DNA of 64,000 nt from assembly GCF_029227915.1 (NCBI RefSeq), contig NC_079880.1, positions 20,646,501-20,710,500 of the forward strand, written 5' to 3'. Position 1 is the stretch's first letter. Every line of letters starts with the position of its first letter. A program made the position numbers and the translations under genes. The notes under the pieces were generated by a model that saw only the letters and a list, made by a program, of their open reading frames with translations, ran no database searches and had not been told where the DNA came from. Below, piece by piece: positions 1-12,700 of the stretch. Source of the DNA: Hydractinia symbiolongicarpus (lineage: Eukaryota > Cnidaria > Hydrozoa > Anthoathecata > Hydractiniidae).

Positions 1-970
1 TTAAGTTTCTGACAGCTGGCCTTGGAATGGTCGGTTTGTATCGCTTACACACTAGACAATTCTGAGAATATTTATGCAGAATGTCCAAAAATTCCTTCTC
101 AGGCTTATCCAGGACACTGAGGACTTTCTTTAAGAACTCAAAGGGAGGATGACAAAATTGGCGATGCAAGCGTTTAGCAGCAAGTTCTTTCTCATGTTTG
201 GACAATTCACTAACAGAAAACATAACATCCAGTACTTCAACAGGAAAACCTGGCTGCACATTTATACACCAGTGTCCAGTAGGGGATGTGAAGAGCTCAA
301 CATTCTTCTTCACACGATTTATTGTAACTTCAGCAGTGTCATTTCCTGTACAAATGAGCAGATTCCATGCTTTCATAGTTTCCTTTCCAAGCAGAAGAGG
401 AAGATCGGTGTCAACAACATCGAATTTTAAGGAAGTGATTTCCCCAGCAACCAAAACAGGAGCTATAATGGTATACATAGATTTCATGACACGTCCACCA
501 CCAAATTTAAATTTGTTATTACCATCAAGCTTTTTGACATTTTGGTACATATCAGTACTCATGGAATCAAGAAAACACTGTGTCCATACTACTCCGGCAA
601 CATTCTGTGGGCAACCTGTATCGAGAATCATATAGTTAAATGCAACACCACCTGCCATAGACGCATCAGATGCTTGGCATTCAGTAACATCAGAGTTAAC
701 AGAAGCAACCCAGGAGCGGTTTGTAGAACTATCATGCTGTTGGTTGTCTTCCGAACCTTGTTGTTTCTCAGAACGATGTGGGCAATCTCGAGCAAAATGT
801 GCAATTGAACGGCAAACATGGCATGTTAAAGGTTTACCGTCAGCATTTAGGGGATTGCGATGTTGCAATTTTCCACGACCTTGTCCACGATAACTTTTAA
901 AGGATGAATTACCATTTTTCGATCGGTATTGTCTCCATGCAACGTATGTTTCGTATTCATCTAGTGTGGC
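1..970 (-). CDS. Pro-pol frame of LTR retroelement, partial (zinc knuckle, protease, integrase start)
   Basis: Read on the minus strand, the frame that is -1 relative to gag stays open from about 970 to the left edge of the window. In order it shows a CCHC zinc knuckle near 790-830 (CHVCRSIAHFARDC; the usual Gly before His is Ala), a retropepsin active site near 610 (ILDTGC) with a following glycine-rich FGGGR flap region and LLLG motif near 400, then an integrase zinc-binding domain near 160-40 (LHRQFCH then CLVC, the HHCC pattern). Integrase directly follows protease, the Ty1/copia-type order that is also seen in Gmr1-like Ty3/gypsy elements. The catalytic integrase core, RT and RNase H lie outside the window. 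No stop was found in the visible part, so this may be a recent copy. Confidence 0.85.
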
Positions 971-1590
971 AAAAAAGGCTCTTGTTTGACAGCAGGTTGA
1001 ACTGAGACTACAGCGGTGTTGGATGACTGAGTACTTGTGACAGCAGCACTGCCAAAATATTTCTTAAGCACCTTTTTGGCTTGTTTATACATTTCATTTG
1101 GTTGATCCCCATCAACTTCTCTCATTGCTAGACGAAGGTCAGAATCATTAAGATTGGCACCACACAGTAAATTAAGTCCATGAATACGTTCACCAAGTTT
1201 CATGTCGAAGCGCTCCATTCGGACTTTATATTTCTCATAATACATGATATGTTCAATACTTTGATCTTCTTTTCTACATAATGTACGGAAGTCTTTCCAC
1301 GTGTCAAAGGCTGACGTGTTATCATCCTTACTATAGTACGTTTCTATCAATTCTATCACCTTTTTCCACCCGTCATCACCTGTCATGTTCTCCATATCAA
1401 GGGTATCAAATAGTTGACGACGTATTTCGCTTCCATCCGGAAGATGCAATGCTAATTGCAAACCATGAACATCTTTCAGTCCAGTTACACCAGAAGTGGC
1501 AACTTTCCATGCCTTGGCTTCTCGGAGCCATAATGAAAACTCTTTGTTTTCTTCATCCCACCGTGGTGGGTTTAAAAATCCACTAGCCAT
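961..1590 (-). CDS. Gag-like protein of LTR retroelement
   Basis: A 209-codon ORF starting MASGFLNPPRWDEENKEF. It lacks recognisable enzymatic motifs but sits exactly where gag belongs: 6 bases downstream of a primer-binding site and upstream of the zinc knuckle and protease. The central region (WLREAKAWK, then a helical stretch with VIELIETYY and AFDTWKDFRTLCR) resembles the capsid-type Gag domains found in copia/gypsy elements, where a bulky WxxW-like N-terminus precedes helices. It ends with a TAG at 961-963, just after a slippery T-run, so Gag alone is the default product and Gag-Pol needs a -1 shift. The family assignment within LTR elements is uncertain. Confidence 0.75.
   Translation of the reverse strand: MASGFLNPPRWDEENKEFSLWLREAKAWKVATSGVTGLKDVHGLQLALHLPDGSEIRRQLFDTLDMENMTGDDGWKKVIELIETYYSKDDNTSAFDTWKDFRTLCRKEDQSIEHIMYYEKYKVRMERFDMKLGERIHGLNLLCGANLNDSDLRLAMREVDGDQPNEMYKQAKKVLKKYFGSAAVTSTQSSNTAVVSVQPAVKQEPFLPH
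970..976 (-). promoter_or_regulatory. Putative -1 ribosomal frameshift slippery heptamer (gag to pro-pol)
   Basis: On the minus strand the gag frame reads ...CCT TTT TTG CCA CAC TAG. The heptamer T TTT TTG fits the X XXY YYZ rule for -1 slippage and sits two codons before the gag stop. The -1 frame downstream is open through zinc knuckle, protease and integrase start. A homopolymer indel in a decayed copy is the alternative explanation, but the position directly before the stop favours a functional signal. Confidence 0.7.
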
Positions 1591-1595
1591 TGTTT

Positions 1596-1613
1596 AACCA
1601 CCCTCTGCTACCA
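1596..1613 (-). other. Primer-binding site complementary to initiator methionine tRNA
   Basis: The minus strand reads TGGTAGCAGAGGGTGGTT here. This matches the complement of the 3' end of eukaryotic tRNA-iMet (TGGTAGCAGAGG followed by ATGGTT) with one difference. It lies immediately inside the presumed 5' LTR and just upstream of gag, as expected for priming of minus-strand synthesis. Confidence 0.8.
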
Positions 1614-1872
1614 TGAAAACTCGCAAATGTTAATAGAGATAGATAAACCCACCACTATATATTAATACCTATAAATATACAAACATATAATAAACATAAA
1701 TGAACTGCATTGTTAGAGTCAGACAGTAGGATGTTAACACTAAGTTCTTAAAAGATTTGTTTATATGTTTTTTGATAAGATTTACTTGATAAATAACTTA
1801 TATATAAACTTTATTACCTCCTTTTTCTTCAAGCGCGTTCTTTCAACTGTCGTCCGCCATGTTTATGTTACA
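1614..1872 (-). repeat. 5' LTR of the retroelement (outer boundary uncertain)
   Basis: The base next to the primer-binding site begins a stretch that, on the minus strand, ends ...GTTTTCA, giving the CA end of an LTR. The outer end is proposed at 1872, where the minus strand would start TGTAACATAAAC; a start near 1882 (TGCAACACC) is also possible. A TATA-like TATATATAAG occurs on the minus strand near 1800. The second LTR is outside the window, so the boundary cannot be proven. Confidence 0.5.
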
Positions 1873-2860
1873 AGGTGTTGCATTTCGGGAATGTTCCGGG
1901 CGAGTTTTGGCGTGTTTGGGAAAGTACGGGCGGTTTCGGCGGACAACGGCACCCTCCTAAATTCCCACCCAAAGGAGAAAAATGTTTTTTTTCAATATCT
2001 GTTTGGTTTAATTTTTTTAATTTATTGCCCTAAGGCCACAGTCAAAATTATGTTTGGTTAGCGTCATTTCTAATTACAAAAGTGAGTCGGTCGGTTGGAT
2101 ATTGGTTGGATATTCGTTTTAATATAAGCCAGCTGTATTTTTAGCCTCCGTTTCAAGTTCAATTTTTGTCAGTCAATGTTATTCCCATGGTTTTCGCTTG
2201 TATTGCCGTATAAATGCGAAACATGAAAATATAACACTGAGTAGCGCAGGGCAGTCCCCTATCGAAATAACATTCTGACGTAACAACCGTAATTCAGAGG
2301 ACCGCTGAAAAGATAAATGGTGGATTTTGTTGCATGTTTGTGAATTGTTTGTTTATTTTTTACTAATTTACAGACTTCCCGACTCAACTTTCGCCTTTCA
2401 AAGTGAGTCGGTCGGGTGATGCTAACCAATTATATTTTTGAGGGTGGCCTAACTTGTATGCATTTAAAACCTATCATTTAGGTTGCTTGCCCAGTTTAAA
2501 TTATTGTAACTTTCAGAGAGCGATTTATTGCTTGGGTGTTATTTTCTTATTGATAGGCCTATAATGTTTACTCACAAAATTTGATTGCAAACAGACCTGC
2601 AGATCCCAAGTTATTAGGTCGTCAGAAAAAAATTAAGAAGCCTGGGATGGGCAAACAAGTGTCATTTTGGCCAAAAAAATTATGTTAACCTTGGGTTCTC
2701 TTTAAGTTATTTTTATTTAAATATTACCAATTTTTTTCTTGAACAATGAATGAACGTGTATGTCTGATTTCAAATTTATCGCAATTTCTTGTTACTTGTA
2801 TACAGATGAAAAGTATCCATTAAAATTAAAGTTAATTTTGATTTTGTAGATCATAGTAGA
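1873..2860. other. Region between LTR element and UBR5; probable UBR5 promoter/5' UTR
   Basis: No coding signal was recognised. The first part (about 1845-1970) is relatively rich in CpG for this genome (GTTTCGGCGGACAACGGC and neighbours) and may hold the UBR5 promoter. The string AAAGTGAGTCGGTCGG occurs twice (about 2079 and 2400). Transcript start and any non-coding first exon cannot be placed from sequence alone. Confidence 0.4.
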
Positions 2861-5800
2861 ATGTCATCGATTTTGTTGCTGGCACATCCTACAACTTGCA
2901 CACAGGAACAATATAGTGATAGGTATGAATTACTTTCATTAACTTCTGACATTTAATATTTGTTTTCCTACTTTTTTTTAAGTAGAGGTTGACTTCAGCT
3001 CAGTCTCATCAATGAAGAAAAGTCTAGGTTTGGAACACATTGCATGTTTAAAATTGTCGAGTTCATGTGACCAACCCTAACAACCTTGAAAGAATACACC
3101 CTATGCTCTTCTAGGCGTGTGTCGAAGTGTTAAGTTAAGACAAGAATGTAGCATGATGTTAAATGTCTGTATTACCCTGTTGATCTAAGTTTTGTGTCAA
3201 TTCTTTGAAGACTGTTTCCATTGTAAATACACTCTACTTTTTGTGTTTGCGTTATTTTGTAAATATTATTCGCAGCTTGATGCATATGATATTTTCTTCT
3301 TTTTTATTTTTTTCTCTAGTTTGAAAGATCTTGTAGACTCAAGAAATGCATCTGCTGACTTGTAAGAATTTTTTTTTATCAATCCAATTACCAACCAACC
3401 TTTATCAATCGTTGTTGGTTTTTTCTAGTAACATAAAAAATATTTATCTTTCTAGTGGGTTAAAAGGCAGAAATAAATTAGAACAGTAAACCATTCAGAA
3501 ATGGTTGAGATAAAAAGTGACATATGCTTATAAGAGAGGAGATAACAAAATTGTACAAGGAGAAATGGGTATAAAGTTAACGATTTTAGATCAGGCATGC
3601 ATTTTTTTAATCACCTCCTGATTATGAATTGAATCGGATTGCTTGTTAGTAATAGGACCAAGTTTAGTCTGGAGGTGGGGTTGGGACTAAACGGGATGAT
3701 GGGAGAAGATGTCGGCTATAACTTTGATGTCATTTTTTTACATCCAAGTTGTAAGTGAGTTACAATTTTTATTTTTTTTATTTTTTTACAGACCTTCAAT
3801 CCTTCCTGAGTTAGATGCATCGAAAGTAAAGCAATGTGTTGTTGGGCCAAATCATCTAGCATTTCTTATGCAGGTAAATACCAGAACCAGAAATGAATTT
3901 CAATAGTATTGTCATTTTCTTCATTGTATAGCCTGTTGAAAATTGAAATAAGGGAAGCTTTTTGTTTCCAAGGTATTGGTAATTAACTTTAAACCTTTTA
4001 ACCCTCATGACAGCTAATGGCGACTTAAAAATTATAAATTTCCTAATTACTTGATAAATATCAACTGCTTTTTTGATTAAGTAAAAAAAAAATGTAACAT
4101 GATGTCATAATTCCACACAATGAGCTAAGCTGTGAAGACTTGTATCTCACCAACCAAAAAAGATTTTTCAAAAAATAAAAAATTTCCTAGACAGCACTTC
4201 AAGCTCTTTCATACGAAATCAATTTGTTTTTTTAAGCAGGAGATAAGCTAATATTCTTACCATTTCCTATATAAAAGCTATATTGGTTATATCTGAGACA
4301 TAAACAAGAAATTAAAAAGTTTGCATTGCAACTTTTCGAAAAAAAATTTCTCAAGCATGTTTCTTTTTCTAAATGAAAATTTATGAGTTTGACCTGCAGG
4401 CTCTCCAATTTTTTATCCATCACTGCTTTGAAACTTCAAAACTGGGAATTTTGATTTAATTTTTATGTTATTTGAAAAGGTAAGCCAACACCTTGCACAC
4501 ATCAGTGACCATCAAGCAAGCACTGTGTATAGTTGTGTTTGCTATTCAATTCATAGCTTTGATTGTCACAATGTGAAACATTTGTTGTTATTATTTAAAG
4601 TCATTTTTATATGTTTTGGTTATTTAAAACCAAAATTTAAGTATTACGAATAGTGACTCCATTAACACTTTTAGAACGGTCAAATCTGTCGTGTATCATT
4701 TCATGTTAATTCAGAACGAACAACTTGTAGCACAGCAAAAGAACCAAGGTAAAAAATCATTTCATTATTTATAGAACAGTTTTTGTAATTTCAAGAAATA
4801 CATTTTTGCCTGTCAGTTTATGTCAAGTTGATTGAATACTTTTTATCTGAACACCTGCTGTTCTTGTTTTATGCAGTAGTGATGAAGAGACATTGCATCC
4901 AACCACATCTGCAAAGAAAGCTGCGATGACTGCTGTTTTCTCATCTGCTGCTGGTAAGTGTTCCCTTTAAAAAGTTGCTTGATTGATTATGTTTTCTCCA
5001 GGTCCGTTTTACACATATAGAAAGGTAGAAAGCTATGCAATCTGAAACTTAAATCTCACATTTCCTAATGTTTTGTTTTGTGTTTGGTAATGCTAAATTA
5101 TTTTTTAAAATTTATGAAAAATATTTTTTTGCATACAAATGATCTGATGACGATATGACCTAATATCTCCATATTGATCTGACAGAAGTGTATGATGTTA
5201 TATATTATTTTGGGTGACAACTGTTGCCATTTAAAGAAATTAAAATGCCACTTGTTTTTAATTCATTTTTAAAACTTTAAAATCTGAAATCAATATTTTT
5301 TTTAAATTGGAATTTTACATTTGAGAAAAAACTTACTCTTCTTTCTTGTCACAAAATCGTTCTTGCTTTTGAAATAAATTTAAAAATATACTTTGAAAAA
5401 ATTTAATTTAATTTCTTTGTGGCCAAGGATTGCCAAAATGTGACTTAAAAGTATGGCTAATAAAGTGTAAAAAAAGATACCCGGGAACAACCTTGAGAGA
5501 AAGTAGAACATGCAGTCCATTATGGTGGCTAAGTGCAGCAACACAGATATGTGAGAAAAGTTCACTACTGCTGGTAGCGAGCTGGTAGCAAACACGATCC
5601 ATTCTGAGATAAGCAGGTAATATTCTTGACCCGTACGAGTATTCCACATACCACTTGCCTATCAGCTCTGGCTTTGAATTCGATGTCCATTTGCGCAACC
5701 AAAAACCTTACAACTGTTTGCATCGATACAACCGTACATGGCTAATGGAAATGTAGAGTTTTGGTATCCCATTATTTGTCATGCCCATTGCAGGAAAGAA

Positions 5801-6713
5801 CGTTTAAAGCCCTTTGATGCAAAATTAATATCTCTTTTTCGATTTTTTAAAGTTGGTCTCCTATTTTCAAGTAAACCTGGGTTAATATTGTACATTATGT
5901 TGTATGTTCTATCACATGGTATTTTGAGCAAATGTTTTTTCATGGCTCCGTAGCCAACCAGCTGGCCAGGTCCTTTTATTTCTGCCTCGATGACTGCCCT
6001 CGCTTAAATAATGGGCACTTTTGCCAATGAAATAAATTCTTAATACAGTAATCTACAATCTAAAGTTTATAAACTCCACGCATAATGAGGATAGTCTCTT
6101 ATCATAAAACTAACATTTCTTCACCCAGTAATCCTTGCAAAACATACTTTTTGGGGTCTTCTTCACGTGAAGTATCTTTTTTTTATATGTTACTTGCAAT
6201 AGCGATATCTAAATAACAAACACATGCATCTATACTTTATCGTTCAAAACCATGTGTCAACTGTCGGCCATGCAAAAATTTAATTCACTTTCATTTTTAT
6301 CTTTGAAAACTTTAAATTCCATATTCAATTTAATTTCCTTTAAAGTAAATTTAAATATTTTTTTAAATATAAGTTAAATTGGCAAAAACAATTTAAAAAA
6401 CAAAAAGTCTTTGCAAAATTTCATTATGGCAACGCTCTGCCACCATAAAGCTCTACACAAAAGTATAACATGTTAACAAGTCTTAATATTTTTTGGGTAA
6501 TGGCCGACAAACAGATCATTTAATTAGGGAGAAACACAGTCAGCAATGATCATCACTAATTAAGTGAAATTTTTCCCTATTCCACTTTAGTATATATAAT
6601 GAACTAGTATATAATTGGTAACTTCTTATTTGTTTAGCAGAAACCTCTTCACAAAATGAACATACATTTACAATTTCTGGTGATACCTTAAATTCATTGT
6701 CTGGTGCTCTTGG
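2861..6713 (+). other. UBR5: UBR5 exons 1-6: N-terminal region
   Basis: Coding exons: 2861-2922, 3320-3361, 3792-3873, 4675-4748, 4877-4953 and 6638-6713. They encode the start, a short helical segment ([15 protein letters not shown]), the conserved [14 protein letters not shown] strand and NGQICRVSF, then a poorly conserved Ser/Thr-rich stretch. The acceptor of exon 6 is a TAGCAG tandem site, so exon 6 could also begin at 6641 with loss of one residue and no frame change. Confidence 0.88.
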
Positions 6714-9700
6714 GTAAGTTCTTTTTGTATTTAGGCTATGTATAATTAAATTTTACAAATGTTTATGCACCTTTTTTCATGTCATACCAATGCTACAAAT
6801 TCTTTCAATTCGTCAAAAAAAGCCATACAAAGTGCTTCTTTCAAATAAAAATAAAATAAAAATTAAGTGAAGGAAATTACCATGTTTCTTATGATAACAC
6901 AAACTTCAAAAGTACCAGAGTAATAATTATTACACATAATTATTCCAATGCAAAGCAATAAAACATTCCAGTCCCTCCCCTCTTTGGACCGAATAGGGTT
7001 TATGGTTTGATGTATCAGAAACAACTTTGTAGTTAAAGTTTTTTGAATAAATGTGTAATAATAGAGTTTGTATAATGAAACAAACTTGATCATTTTTATT
7101 TTTGAATAAAGATGTACTAATAGCGGAATTATTATAAACAAACTTTGTATAACGAAATGAATTTTATTATTCTTTGTGTAAATTACATCGAACTTCATTT
7201 AACATTATATCAAACTCTATACAATTGTATTAAAAATAAAATGATTTAAAAGATTTAGTAAATAGATACAAAGTTTTTTTGTACAAGTTATGCAAACATT
7301 TTGAGACAGTAACTGGTATTTTAAAGTGTAGTTATTTTAAATAAACTAGTCGATATGAAAAATTCTACATGGAAGTGCTTCTTGACATATTCCATGAAGT
7401 AAAAAAATTTAATGGTATAGGGGTTATTGTAATTATAGATGCGATTATAATGGCGTTTTTTATTACAAAACTCCCAGTATTATAATTGATTTGAAACAAA
7501 AAGAAAATTACATATTTTTGATAAAAACTTTTCAGGCGAGAATTATATAACAGAAATATTATGACTGATTTAGGTGCAAAAAAGCTTCTACTTTCAATGA
7601 TTCTTTTTTTTTTCTTTCCTGTTTGACTTGTTGAGTAATGTATATCCTACTGAATGGCACCTGACCTTATATAACAGACCCTAGAATGAATTGTGCTCTG
7701 TTGGAGTGAGTAGAATTGGGCAGAAATAAGACAATAAATGACATATTGAATCATCAAATATATATTTTAACAGACAGAAGTCAACTTTCCTTACTTTAAA
7801 TTGCAGTACATATTTCGATTTTTGCTGATTGGAATTTGCATGAATAAATTTGAAGTGCAATTATTCTATTCCCAAAAATAATAACTTTAAAATACATGTT
7901 TTTACTCCTTTGAAGTCATGTTCTCTAGTCTTCTTGACATCATGCAACAAAAGTACCAGATTTATGCAAATATTACTCATCTTTAATTTAGTATTGTTTT
8001 TAATGAATGAAGCTTTTTTTCTTATTATGATATTTTTGTATGTTAAGCTGTATGTTTTTGAAAAATATAAGGTTGATTTTTTTGCAGAAGATGGACTACA
8101 CACAGGGTAGCAAATTCATCAGGTACAACATCCAGTGGGACAAGTAGTAGCGTTTTAGCAAGTCGTGCTCCTGTAACTCGGGGTAGAGGAAGAATAATTC
8201 GTGCCACACGAGGTAGAGCTGGATCAGGTTGGATAAGCAGCCGGGCTGTAATACCAGCCTCCGCTGTACCAGAAGAGCTAATATCACAGGTTTGAATAAT
8301 TGATTATAGTACAGAACTATTCTGTAACAGGTAAAACTGTTGTGTTTTTTCTAGTACACTATTATCAACGAAATTTAAAGGACAACTCTGATTTAAAAAA
8401 AGTAGCAAATTTATTTTAAAGATTGTATCGTAAAAAACAGGGGTTAGAAAGAAGACTTCTTAAAGCCTGAAGAAACAACAGCAAACCGCAAACCACAAAA
8501 ATGTAAATAACAAACAAATTTAACATAAAGAGGAAAAAGGATGTAAAATAGGACACTGAGTAATAAAGGAGGCAATAACTTAATAATTTAATTGAAATTA
8601 CACTAAAAATTTAAATTTTTTTTATCGTATTTAATAGTTAACATTAGTAAAATAGATTTCTAAATGTCAATTGTGTTAGCAGAACCAGATAAAATTTATG
8701 TTAAACTTACGTTGTAGAGCTTACTTAAACATTTGTTTTAACTAGTCCTCAGTTTTAAGTTGTTCTAATTTAAAGCTTTTACCATATAATTTAATGATTT
8801 GTGTTTAAGGGAGGGGCAAATCGAAAAATTTATGTTAAGCTTTAATTTTAAGTTTCTCTGTCCATTCTCCACAAACTTATGTGGAAGTGGGCATGAAACA
8901 TCACCTATTCCAAAGTGTATCTGAGATATCAAGTCTAGCCATGAAAGTTAGGTTTAAATACTTTTTTTAAGACATTTTATTTTAAATTTCAGTGAGGCAT
9001 GTGAAAAACGACTTAATTTAAAATACTCTTTATTCTTTAAAAAGTTGATACTTCACAGCATGGAATATTAAAAAGTCACACCATTCAGTGTATTGTTTAG
9101 CAAACATTTCCAATTTATATATCACTAATTATAGACAATATGAATTATTTAATAAAAAAAGTAAAACTTTGCCTGTGCCAGGCTTTAAAAAACGTATTTT
9201 ATCTAGGCTCCATTCTTATAAACTGGCTCCTAATAGATCATAAAAAAAATAAATTTGAATTAAAAAAAAACAATAAAACATGCATAATGGATGGATGGAA
9301 AATAATTCAAATTTACAATGTTTATTGTTAGGCGCAAGTTGTACTTCAAGGCAAATCGAGACAAGTGATAATTCGAGAGCTTCAGAAGACGAGTTTAGAT
9401 GTTAATCTTGCAGTTAATAACTTGTTATCGCGTGATGATGATGATCCTGACGATCAAGATGAAGATGCTTACATGCAGGAAACATATATTCCAAGCGGTA
9501 ATCATTTCCTTTATAACTCTTAATTTTAATTTAATATTTGCAATCCTCTTTTGTATTTTTATTTGCCTGTCTTCAAATAATTTTTGCTGTTAGCTTATCA
9601 GAGAAAAAGAGTTGCGAAAGCGAAAGTTTGATTCACATATTAAATTTAGGTTCAATGAATTTTTACTAGGGTTGCTAAGGTTACAAAACAACCTTTTTAA

Positions 9701-12700
9701 AATGTGTAAACTAGTCAGCCTAGTCATCCTGTACAAATTTCAACGAGATGTATAGCCTAGACATTAGTATTATGTGCATACTTAGCACAGACTAGCGACT
9801 CCAGTACCATTTCGAACAATTGATTTGAACATTAATGCTAGTCAATATCTTGCTTGCAGTACTGACTGATTAAAGACACATTTATGTTTATTTAAGTTTG
9901 CGTTGTTTTTAGAAGACTTAATGTCAATATTTGAAGCTGGTATACCTGGAGATGAGCCATTTGTTGTCCAGAGAGATGCTATATTCTCTGAAGATATTAT
10001 TTATAATCCTTCGTACACACGTGCTGAATCGAGACTAACAAATACTAGACCAGCAACACAAAATGAAAAGTTAGTTTGTTGACAGTACTTCTAAAACCTT
10101 TTTGTTGCCTACATAAGGTCAGAACTTTGAAATATAAGCACCTCTCTCAAATAGCAAATTTAAACAACAATGGAGCAACAGTATTTATTTATAAATTAAT
10201 ATCCTCAATGTTTACTGGCTAAATCTCTGTGATTGGTGAACCTACGCTATGATGAGAGGTGCATTTTGTATAATTCATACAGTAATTAGTCAAAACAGAG
10301 GTAAGCTAAGAAAAGTTAACGCTCTGCACTTTTATGTTTATAGTTCATCATCTGCAGATCGTGATAAAGATTTTTCTGCTTCACGTATAAGAGACAAATG
10401 GTGGGGCATGTTAATGATGGAAGGAAAAGATAAGGCATCTGCTAACGCATCCTCACCTATTAAGATTAAATCTTCTAAACAAGCTGATACTACTCACAGA
10501 TTCGGAGAGATTGAGTGGTGGACATGTGAGCAGGTATGTGCAATAAGCCTCTGCATGAATTTGTCACTTCTGTCTTTTAGTGAAATCTAGAAATATAAAA
10601 TAGTGACTGTAGACCTCAATTGGGATTTCACCAAGGATTACCTTCTTAAATGTCTTAAAACAGCTCAATTAAAAAAATAACTTTCGTGCATAACATCACA
10701 TCTGCAAATAGTTATTGTTCATGTCTCAACACATTTTGAAGAAAGTTTATTTTAAATGTTAATGTGGTAGTTTAAGCATAATTGTTACAGGATTATTGCT
10801 ATCTAAATAATATTTTTCCTTTCTGTAAAACTTAAATTTATGTTTTGTTTCTGCAAGTGAGTTTACACTCTCCACCTCTCCACCACTGAGGGTATTTATC
10901 AACTTGATTAACATAGCCTTTTAAATTAGGGGTCGTCTACAAATTTCGTATGATATTTTATACGAACATATACGAATTTAATTGCTTTTAATTCGTATAA
11001 AAATCGTATACAATTCGTATAGTGTTAAATAGTTATACGATTTTTAAAAAATCTAATACGAATTTTATACGATTTTCATACGAATTGTCATACGAATTAT
11101 ATTCTCTTTTATACGATTTTCATACGAATTGTCATACGAATTATATTCTCTTTCATACGAATTGTCATTCGAATTATATTCTCTTTTATACGAATTTTCA
11201 TACGAATTATATTTCGTTTTTCAACTTTTAAAATGCGATCTAAAAAAACATTTCTATCGCCGTTCTTCGTTCTTAAACTTTGAAAATGCGATCTAAAAAA
11301 GCATTTCTATCGCCGTTTTTCGTTTTTAAACTTTTAAAATGCGATCTAAAAAAAACATTTCTATCGCCGTTTTTCGTTTTTAAACTTTTAAAATGCGATC
11401 TAAAAAAAACATTTCTATCGCCGTTTTTCGTTTTTAAACTCTTGAAATGCGATCTAAAAAAACATTTCTATCGCCGTTTTTCGTTTTTCAACTTTTAAAA
11501 CGCGATCTAAAAAAACATTTCTATCGCCGTTTTTCGTTTTTCAACTTTTAAAATGCGATCTAAAAAAACATTTCTATCGCCGTTTTTCGTTTTTCAACTT
11601 TTAAAATGCATCTTAAAAAACATTTCTATCGTCGTTCTTCGTTCTTAAACTTTGAAAATGCGATCTAAAAAAACATTTCTATCGCCGTTTTTCGTTTTTC
11701 AACTTTTAAAATGCGATCTAAAAAACATTTCCATCGCCGTTTTTCGTTTTTTAACTTTTAAAATGCGATCTAAAAAACATTTCTATCGCCGTTTTTCGTT
11801 TTTAAACTTTTAAAATGCGATCTAAAAAAGCATTTCTATCGCCGTTTTTCGTTTTTCAACTTTTAAAACGCGATCTAAAAAACATTTCTATTGTCGTTTT
11901 TCGTTTTTCAACTTTCGAAAATGCGATCTAAAAAAACATTTCTATCGCCGTTTTTCGTTTTTAAACTTTTAAAATGCGATCTAAAAAAACATTTTATTTT
12001 AAAACTCGTATACGAATTTAATACAATGTCAAACGATTTTCTTTTTTTTAAAACCATACGCATCTAATTAAAATCTCATACGAATTTTTTGTTAAACTCG
12101 TACGAATTTAACTCATACGAATTTAATTTAAAACTTATACGAATTTAATTTAAAACTCATACGAACTTTTTAAACTCATACGAATTTAATTTAAAACTCA
12201 TACGAATTTAATTTAAAACTCATACGAATTTAATTAAAAACTCATACGAATTTTATACGATTTTAGAAAAATTTCATACGAATTTAATTACTGTATGGCA
12301 AAAGAAAATTCGTATAGCATATACGAATTTTTTTGATACGAATTGCTACGAATTTTGTAGATGACCCCTTATCAATTTTGATTTAATTATAAAAGCTTTT
12401 AGTATAATTGTTCCACAGTTCGTTAGCTGCCCAGTTTTCTTCTTTATTTCGCATTTTAAATAGGTTAATAATACTTATTTAACCATAATCTGTTTAGAGC
12501 AACGAAGACAATCTCAAGTTTGCTGAAATGGTATCACTTTATTCTGAATTGGTTGCAGTTACCAATGATGGTTTTCTGCAGTCTTGGAAATGGAATGATC
12601 CACATCCACCCAATGTTCGAAACAACGAACACACGCACCCTAGAGCTGTGGATATGAAAATTACAAATAACGAAAAAATATCAAAAATTGCAGCATGTAG

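Noticed and set aside
6863-7198. 111-codon minus ORF in UBR5 intron 6
   Set aside because: AT-rich, low-complexity composition with no recognisable motif.
11280-11498. 72-codon ORF with internally repetitive protein
   Set aside because: It is the translation of the 53-54-bp tandem array; the periodic peptide follows from unit lengths divisible by three.
11231-11999. Regularly spaced repeats resembling a CRISPR array
   Set aside because: The whole 53-bp unit repeats, with no unique spacers, in a eukaryotic intron inside a MITE.
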